Shown: in pieces, positions 35,601-40,418 of the stretch
How positions within the stretch are numbered: position 1 is the stretch's first letter
How the letters are laid out: each line of letters starts with the position of its first letter
Assembly (NCBI GenBank): GCA_022844165.1
Contig: JALHMH010000039.1
Coordinates: 1-40,418 of the forward strand
Reading direction: 5' to 3'
From: Lysobacterales bacterium
GTDB lineage: Bacteria; Pseudomonadota; Gammaproteobacteria; Xanthomonadales; SZUA-5
DNA: 40,418 nt
Made by a program: the position numbers and the translations under genes
The notes under the pieces: model-generated
What the model saw: the letters and a program-made list of their open reading frames with translations, nothing else
Database searches by the model: none
What the model was told of the DNA's origin: nothing

Positions 35601-38600
35601 GCCGAGTGTGGCGCTGAACTACTCCAGCCGTGGCGGCAATTCCAGCGTCGGCGTCGGCTTCTCATTGAGCGGCACGATGGCGATCACGCGCTGCGGCAGC
35701 ACCATCGCCATCGACAATCAGCGGCGACAGGTGCAGTTCGATGGCCTCGATCGGCTCTGTCTGGATGGCCAACGGCTGATTGCGGTCAGCGGTGGATACG
35801 GGCTCTTGAATACACAATATCAAACCGAGATCGACGGTTACTCTCGCGTCACTCAACTCGGCAGCAGCTTGGCCAGCGATACCAGCACCTACTTCCGCGT
35901 CGAGACCAAGTCGGGCGAGGTCATTTACTTCGGCGCGAACAGCCTGGGTTCGACTTCACGTAACGCCAAAGCGAAGCCGACCGGCGCACCAGGTGGCGCC
36001 ACGATGGCGTGGTTGGTCGATTCTCGCCTGGATCGCGCGGGCAACAACGTGCACTACGTCTATCGGGACTTCACGCTTGGCGAAGTACTGCTCGAACAGA
36101 TCCGCTACACCGGCTTAGCACAGGCCGATGGCGATCGCGTGGTCGATCTGGAATACGAAGATCGCACCGATCTTAGCAGTGGCTACACCTTTGGGGCGCT
36201 CAGTGCGCAAACCAAACGTCTGAAGCAGATCGAGACGCGCGCTGGCAGCTCGATCCTGCGCCGCTACCAGTTGACGTACACCCAGTCGCCCAGTTCCAGG
36301 CGTTCGTTACTGCAATCGATCAGCGAGTGCGGTTTTGAAAACAGCGCGCCAAAGTGCCTGGCACCAAACGTGTTCCATTGGCAGCTGCCCACCTCGCCAA
36401 CGGGGCTGGATCTTGAGGCTCATACATTGACGTGGCCTGCAGGAATGCCGCAGCCGCAGCTGCCCACAGAGATACCGGCATCATTGAACTACGCCCGGTT
36501 GGTGGATGAGATCGTGCCGCTCGGCGATCTGGATGGCGACGGCGTGACCGAGTTGCAACGCACGATCAGTAATGCCAATGGCACGCTCAGCTCCTACGTC
36601 GTGTCGTTCAGCGCCGACCGCCAACCGCGCGGCTATTTCCCTATCCCAGATGGCGTGCGCCTGTTCAATCGCAGCGCCGATTTCAACAACGATGGTCGTG
36701 TCGATCGCTACACCTGGGCGAGCCAGAGCGCGACCAGCGGCACGATCACGTTCAGCCGCTACACCGGCACTGGCGGATTCGATGCGGGTAGCTTCACCTC
36801 AAGTTCTCAAGGCTCGCTGTGCGCCTTGGGCGAAGGAGGTACGGGAACTACGAGCGTTGAGGAGATTTTCGAGGCCGATGTCAACGCCGACGCGCTGCCG
36901 GACCTGGTGGTCTGGTCCGGACAACAAACCTGCGGCGCCGCACAGAACAATGCGGTTTACGTGCACCTCAACACGACACAGCCGGCGGGCACACAGCCCG
37001 GGGCACCCACATTCAATACCACCGCACAGGTTCGACCACTGAGGCGCGACAAGGCTGACGACGAAGAGGTCGTGCGCGTTTCCGATATCGATGGCGATGG
37101 GTTTGCCGACTTACTGACCCGCGAAAAGATAAGTGGCGTCGGGTCGGTGGACAACCCTGTATTCGAGTTTTGGATTTATCCCGGCAGTGCCGCCGGCTTT
37201 GGTGCCCCGGTGTTACTGCGCACTTGGATGAACGTCCCCAATCTCCTGGGCCACCACCCGGGCAACGCACGCCGCCATCAGTTCATGGATGTGAATGGTG
37301 ACGGCTTGCTCGACATCGTGATGGCCAAGCGCTCCAGTGGCGCCGCGTGCATCAGCGCCTGGAGTTATGCACTGAATCGGGGCAATCGGCTGTTCTCGCC
37401 ACTGACTGAGTTCACAGGCGCGCGGACTGCTGGACTTGAAGAGCAGTACAACGGTCCCTCAGGGCTTTGCGACAGCGTTGTTCGCGGCTGGGACGGACCG
37501 CTCGGCGCGCTGGTCAGCTACGAAGATTACGATGCTGATGGCCGACAGGAAATCTTGATCCCGAGCGGTTTCAAGAATGGGCTGCTAACGCGCGCGGCTT
37601 TTGTCAAGAACCAGGGAGATGCGTTGCAAATCTTGTTCCTGAGTTCGCCACACCCGCGACAGCCCAATCCTTACACCGCCCCGGACAGCGGGTTCCTGAG
37701 TCTCGCCGACCTCGACACTGAGGGCAGTCGAATCGTGCTCCCCTATACCCAACCCGACCAAACGGTTCGGGTCGACAGCATCGCTGATCGCTCGGTACTC
37801 GATCACAGCTCCTACACCATGAGCCGCCTGGTGATTAGCGAACCGCTGCCCGGACAACTGCATCTCAACGAAGTGCCGATGCCAGCAAGTTTCGGCCGGC
37901 AACTCGATGGTCGTGCCGAAAGTCTGGACTTGCACGGCGACGGACTCACAGATGTCTTTGGCTCAGAGGGTTGCAAGTTCCGTTGGACCGTCAGGATGAA
38001 CAGCCCGCCGCCGAATCCGCGCTCCTGTGTGCTCGCAGGACAGCAGGCTCCCGAGAGCCTGGATCCACCCTACGTGCCCCAATGGTTCGTCAACGCCGGC
38101 GCCGGCCGCAACAACTTCAGCGGCCAGCTGGGCGCCAGCCGCTCGCCGGATCACGTCAGAAGCGTGAGCGACGCTTTCGGGCCACTCGCCACCTGGGCGT
38201 ATGAGCCGCTGTCGAGCCGCGCGGGGCGTTCCACGGGTCTGCCGCTGTACAGCGTGCCGGCGCGTAATTCGGGGCAAAGCTACGCCGATGCCGATCACTT
38301 CTATTTTGCATCGAGCATGGTCGTCGTTGCTGAAATGCAGCGGCGTAACGGCCTGGGCGAGAGTCAGAACACCATGCGCTACGGCTACGAAGAGGCCATG
38401 TTCAACAACAAGGGCCGTGGCCTGATGGGCTTTCGCAAGATCCATGTGGAAGACATCGCACAGGGCATCCGCAGCGCCACCATCTTCCATCAGAAGTTCC
38501 CGCGCACTTCGCTCGCCGAATGCAGCGCCAGCCAATTGTTGTCCGAGAGCCCCAGTCAGTTGCATTGCACAACCGAACAGGCCATTGCGCTGACGACCCA

Positions 38601-40418
38601 CCGATATCAATGCAGCGATGGCCTCATCTGCGCTGGCCAGCCCAACACCGTGAACCAGGTCGTTCCGTACATCACCACAAGCACACAGCGCGATCTGGCG
38701 AATCGGACGCAATTGCAGTCGCGACAGCGCGTGCAGCAGTTCAACGACGCCTACGGTAATGTGACCAACGAATCCATCCAGCGCTGGACCTACGACTGGG
38801 CCACCGGCGCCTTGGCAGTGGCGCAATATGTGGGAATCTCGACGACCAACGACTATCAGCACGACCCGAACATCTGGTGGGTGAACCGGCTCATCCGCTC
38901 GAACACGGTGATCGGCACAAACTATCCCAACAACCCGTCCGCGCCGCTACCACCCAATCGCGAAACCACCACGTTATTCGATTACGACGCGATCCACCGC
39001 CGCCAGAATTGCGAGGCGCTGTTCGCGGGTAATGTGACCGGCGCGTGTGCCACCACCAGCGGCTTCGAGCGCCGCTCACGGGTGACCGCCTTCGATAGCT
39101 TCGGCAACCCCACGCAAACCATTGTGCAGGCGCGCGGTGTGAGCCCGGATCGATCGGCGAGCGTGTCGTTCGCCGCATCGGGCGGCTACTTCCCGACGTC
39201 GTCCACCGATGCGTTCGGCGCCTCCTCAACAACGACCTACGACGCCCGCTTCGGCCTGCCCACCACATCGACGGACCCGAACAATCTCACCACCACCACC
39301 CAATACGATGCACTCGGTCGACCCAAACGCATCCTGCCGCCATCGGCCGGTGCGAATCAGGCCGGGTTCCCGATGGTGATGGCTTACGAACGCTGTGCCG
39401 ATGCGCCGTGCCCTGCCAGCGCCATCGTTCGTGTTGTCAGCAGCCAATACGGCGGCTCGCAAAGTGTCGAGTATCTGGACCGGCTTGGCCGCGCAGTGCG
39501 CAAGAGCACCAGCTTGCTGCAATCGAGTTTTGCGACAACGGCCGCGCAATTGACGGACGCCGGACGCAGCGTGGCGGATACCGAGTACGACTGGCTGGGC
39601 AGATTGAATATCCAGTACGAGCCTGCGCTCGGTATGCGCAACGAGAATGCGTTCACCCACTTCCAGTACGATGCGCTGAACCGCCCCATCGTTAAGATGT
39701 CGCGCTTTGCGCGTGCCGACGATCTTGCCTTGGGCAGCCTGAGCAACTTCGCGCGCACCGAGTATTTCCACAACGGCATCCGTACCGATATCACGGTATG
39801 CCAGCGCAGCAGTTTTGTCGGCTTTTGTTCTGCGAGCGGCAACAACGCCGATGGCTCGCCGGTACTGCGCATGGCGCGTTGGTTCGGCGATGGCGGCAAG
39901 GTGCTGCGCACGCTCGACGCCGAGCAATACGCGGGCGCACAAGCGACCACCAGTTACTTCCACGACGGCCTGGGCAACCCGGTCGAGATTCGCGATGTGC
40001 TGGGTTTGGCGATCACCGCGCAATACGATCACTTCGGCAATCGGCTGTCTGTCACCGATCCGAGCCGCGGCACCTTCAACTTCGCCTACAACGGCCTCGG
40101 CGAGCTGACCTCGCAAACCGATGCGCGCGGCAAAGCGACCAGCCTGCAATACGATGTGCTCGGTCGCATCACCTCGCGCAGTTGGAGCGAAGACAGCCGC
40201 TTCGCAGGCGGGGTGGTGTCGATGCAGGAGACCACCGCCTATCGCAACACGCCGGCCCAGCCGAACTATGGCCAGGTCGATTCGCTGATTCGCCAGGGTG
40301 GCAGCGGTGCCGATCAGGAGCGCCACACGCAGCTTTTCAGCTACGACGGATTGCAGCGTGTCACGCAGTTGCGCACGCAGATGCAAGTCGGCGGTGGCGC
40401 GCAGATCGAGTTGACCAC
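32668..40418 (+). CDS. Giant secreted TcB/SpvB-Rhs (YD-repeat) protein, 3' end beyond the window
   Basis: From ATG 32668, with AGGAG five bases upstream, the frame stays open to the window edge: 2,583 codons without a stop. A pre-signal stretch (about 35 residues) leads into a Sec signal peptide (LRRLVALLSACVLLVSPCFA, cleaved near residue 57). Then come three Trp-rich modules (starting about residues 95, 464 and 603), Ig-like linkers, an Fn3-like segment (about 832-925) and an SpvB domain (about 940-1290, with PPGRAGMQPSVALNYSS and VGFSLSGTMAITRC). Eight FG-GAP/VCBS-like loops follow (about 1288-1765), then a TcB-middle-type region (MRYGYEEAMFNNKGRGLMGF) and YD repeats from about residue 2170 onward. 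SpvB plus YD repeats are typical of Tc toxin B-components and Rhs polymorphic toxins, whose C-terminal end carries the effector. That end is not visible, so toxicity is inferred. Confidence 0.92.
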   Translation, partial: MPRFSIAPPCASLREPVSDGLKTSQLATAGGLQRAVLRRLVALLSACVLLVSPCFAQDAGIGSGLTESQLLLLGRPDPFTCLDSPSGPLSATNHPGNWHEANRFGQGWDLVRNGSSVHAFWYTFDGARRPVWYRTSIAQIDPLRQEALTLLYADKGPDGENSVLAGAVVFRFLEQDEGRVVARVKLISGATRETCLTRAANESVQQLNPTPAQFHWLTSGTGAKERSTLAAFNADNLPVWFTIGTPINGVSTLFYAYSNYPGGEGWRECNHAGCVSAPKPVGTWTAAASALSNGDVQVTASVNSAVAEVGHQLQLQFPVQPGAGVVRNVISSSINTVPANQNLCTIPSGQSTCAITLTWAFSGTNFDGVWRRDSFTGQFVTRINTSVSGTMVDNVGPGTWSYWLRRRNTDGVLVNVVGTNPINVVGGSGGGGGGSQGNTIGFPGATACSASAAPVSVPGLPAVPGLYWNPARNGTSWMLSFLGSGDTAKLVLAWFTYGADSQPLWLSATPAQIETVTENNVSVRRVWAPLVKYRWIGTSAAGIRDAGTQVGEVALTFHPNDATRSALRWKLNSPTTIVQNECLQDFRDFIVPPSAMQKNLAISGFWHEPLFDGWGLFPYFLDNGSGMRELSTLSVYDSAGEPRWLQTDPRSAGSAWLSGALNYKTSPFSGGLPLDLPNVAVTPAPSGVFGRSFLDSQGGVSASTGYAHVAASGAGSVNWARGTASAPISIAKVVRVSEITTNKRSCTLTPSAPSCAVTVSWASPLGEARAWRQNIDSGVFEALNPTTSISTITQTFVSAGRYRYFLKNAAVPTAADLAVSAEVVVTGSGAAPCVPTLTAPATATGDFPISWQAGTGSCTAPTSYEYGVSFAGGSFSNISVPASTLGATISAGTPGIYQTRVRACAGTCSAYSATRNTTVASGTTTTIPDDIRGNAPLEYTPANGEFLAGSTAMQVDTNGGSAALSIPIAVPPGRAGMQPSVALNYSSRGGNSSVGVGFSLSGTMAITRCGSTIAIDNQRRQVQFDGLDRLCLDGQRLIAVSGGYGLLNTQYQTEIDGYSRVTQLGSSLASDTSTYFRVETKSGEVIYFGANSLGSTSRNAKAKPTGAPGGATMAWLVDSRLDRAGNNVHYVYRDFTLGEVLLEQIRYTGLAQADGDRVVDLEYEDRTDLSSGYTFGALSAQTKRLKQIETRAGSSILRRYQLTYTQSPSSRRSLLQSISECGFENSAPKCLAPNVFHWQLPTSPTGLDLEAHTLTWPAGMPQPQLPTEIPASLNYARLVDEIVPLGDLDGDGVTELQRTISNANGTLSSYVVSFSADRQPRGYFPIPDGVRLFNRSADFNNDGRVDRYTWASQSATSGTITFSRYTGTGGFDAGSFTSSSQGSLCALGEGGTGTTSVEEIFEADVNADALPDLVVWSGQQTCGAAQNNAVYVHLNTTQPAGTQPGAPTFNTTAQVRPLRRDKADDEEVVRVSDIDGDGFADLLTREKISGVGSVDNPVFEFWIYPGSAAGFGAPVLLRTWMNVPNLLGHHPGNARRHQFMDVNGDGLLDIVMAKRSSGAACISAWSYALNRGNRLFSPLTEFTGARTAGLEEQYNGPSGLCDSVVRGWDGPLGALVSYEDYDADGRQEILIPSGFKNGLLTRAAFVKNQGDALQILFLSSPHPRQPNPYTAPDSGFLSLADLDTEGSRIVLPYTQPDQTVRVDSIADRSVLDHSSYTMSRLVISEPLPGQLHLNEVPMPASFGRQLDGRAESLDLHGDGLTDVFGSEGCKFRWTVRMNSPPPNPRSCVLAGQQAPESLDPPYVPQWFVNAGAGRNNFSGQLGASRSPDHVRSVSDAFGPLATWAYEPLSSRAGRSTGLPLYSVPARNSGQSYADADHFYFASSMVVVAEMQRRNGLGESQNTMRYGYEEAMFNNKGRGLMGFRKIHVEDIAQGIRSATIFHQKFPRTSLAECSASQLLSESPSQLHCTTEQAIALTTHRYQCSDGLICAGQPNTVNQVVPYITTSTQRDLANRTQLQSRQRVQQFNDAYGNVTNESIQRWTYDWATGALAVAQYVGISTTNDYQHDPNIWWVNRLIRSNTVIGTNYPNNPSAPLPPNRETTTLFDYDAIHRRQNCEALFAGNVTGACATTSGFERRSRVTAFDSFGNPTQTIVQARGVSPDRSASVSFAASGGYFPTSSTDAFGASSTTTYDARFGLPTTSTDPNNLTTTTQYDALGRPKRILPPSAGANQAGFPMVMAYERCADAPCPASAIVRVVSSQYGGSQSVEYLDRLGRAVRKSTSLLQSSFATTAAQLTDAGRSVADTEYDWLGRLNIQYEPALGMRNENAFTHFQYDALNRPIVKMSRFARADDLALGSLSNFARTEYFHNGIRTDITVCQRSSFVGFCSASGNNADGSPVLRMARWFGDGGKVLRTLDAEQYAGAQATTSYFHDGLGNPVEIRDVLGLAITAQYDHFGNRLSVTDPSRGTFNFAYNGLGELTSQTDARGKATSLQYDVLGRITSRSWSEDSRFAGGVVSMQETTAYRNTPAQPNYGQVDSLIRQGGSGADQERHTQLFSYDGLQRVTQLRTQMQVGGGAQIELT
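32950..34620 (+). repeat. Three divergent copies of a Trp-rich beta module
   Basis: Each copy has a G-x-W opening, a Gly-rich turn and a later aromatic-rich strand ending P-x-W or PxW-like. Copy 1 (residue about 95) has PGNWHEANRFGQGWDLV and FWYTFDGARRPVWY. Copy 2 (about 464) has PGLYWNPARNGTSWML and LAWFTYGADSQPLWL. Copy 3 (about 603) has SGFWHEPLFDGWGLFPYF and LSVYDSAGEPRWL. They share the plan G-[LNF]-[YW]-x(n)-G-x-[GS]-W, then Y-[DGT]-x-x-G/R-x-P-x-W. The module is one I recall from secreted proteins of Xanthomonadales and other proteobacteria; its function is unknown to me. Confidence 0.65.
39175..40418 (+). repeat. YD (RHS) repeat array
   Basis: Successive YD-type repeats in the giant protein include TYDARFGLPTTSTD, QYDALGRPKRI, EYLDRLGRAVRK, EYDWLGRLNIQYEP, QYDALNRPIVKM, YFHDGLGNPVEIRD, QYDHFGNRLSVTD, AYNGLGELTSQTD, QYDVLGRITSRSW and SYDGLQRVTQLRT. 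These motifs form the spiralling beta-cocoon of Rhs and TcC proteins. The array continues past the window edge. Confidence 0.85.

Noticed and set aside
37963..38862. 299-residue minus-strand frame
   Set aside because: It is antisense to the TcB-like middle region of the giant gene, which reads through with family motifs.
39226..40386. 386-residue minus-strand frame
   Set aside because: It is antisense to the YD-repeat array. The plus-strand reading gives clear Rhs motifs; the minus-strand protein is compositionally odd with no domain.

Overview
The window is a moderately GC-rich, gene-dense bacterial chromosome segment. Its core genes point to a gammaproteobacterium, most likely of the Xanthomonadales (Lysobacterales) group: a ponA gene divergent from a complete pilMNOPQ cluster, a full-length Mfd, a bacterial RecN, RNase PH, PurC and AmgK. 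The lineage call is an inference from gene families and gene order. No rRNA, tRNA, CRISPR array, transposase or phage structural gene was recognised, and no gene-free stretch exceeds about 270 bases.

Left part (1-10.7 kb): a bifunctional penicillin-binding protein (minus strand) faces the type IV pilus alignment/secretin operon pilM-N-O-P-Q (plus strand). A good sigma70-type promoter lies in the divergent gap. Where many gammaproteobacteria carry aroK/aroB after pilQ, this genome has a 906-residue Ig-like-domain lipoprotein with an internal tandem repeat, followed by a strong hairpin terminator.

Middle part (10.7-25.7 kb): a cyclic-nucleotide-binding/EAL fusion (probable c-di-GMP phosphodiesterase), two tandem secreted PQQ-dependent glucose/sorbosone dehydrogenase-like proteins whose C-termini both carry a Gly-Phe-Glu motif, a CaCA-type cation antiporter, a small secreted protein, an APC-family permease, a GAF-domain histidine kinase, an RhlE-type DEAD-box helicase divergent from an RtcR-type sigma54 activator that lacks its usual rtcBA neighbours, a secreted protein of unknown function, and purC translationally coupled to an amgK-like sugar kinase.

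Right part (26-32.5 kb): a minus-strand run of genome-maintenance genes, recN, a small DUF1451/YbeL-like gene without a zinc ribbon, rph, then mfd.

Right end (32.67 kb to the edge): one giant plus-strand frame stays open for 7.75 kb and runs off the window. It encodes at least 2,583 residues: a Sec signal peptide, three divergent copies of a Trp-rich module, Ig/Fn3-like linkers, an SpvB domain, eight D-x-[DN]-x-D-G-like FG-GAP/VCBS loops, a TcB-like middle region and many YD (Rhs) repeats. It is a secreted TcB/SpvB-Rhs protein whose C-terminal, possibly toxic, part lies outside the window. It is the most unusual object here.
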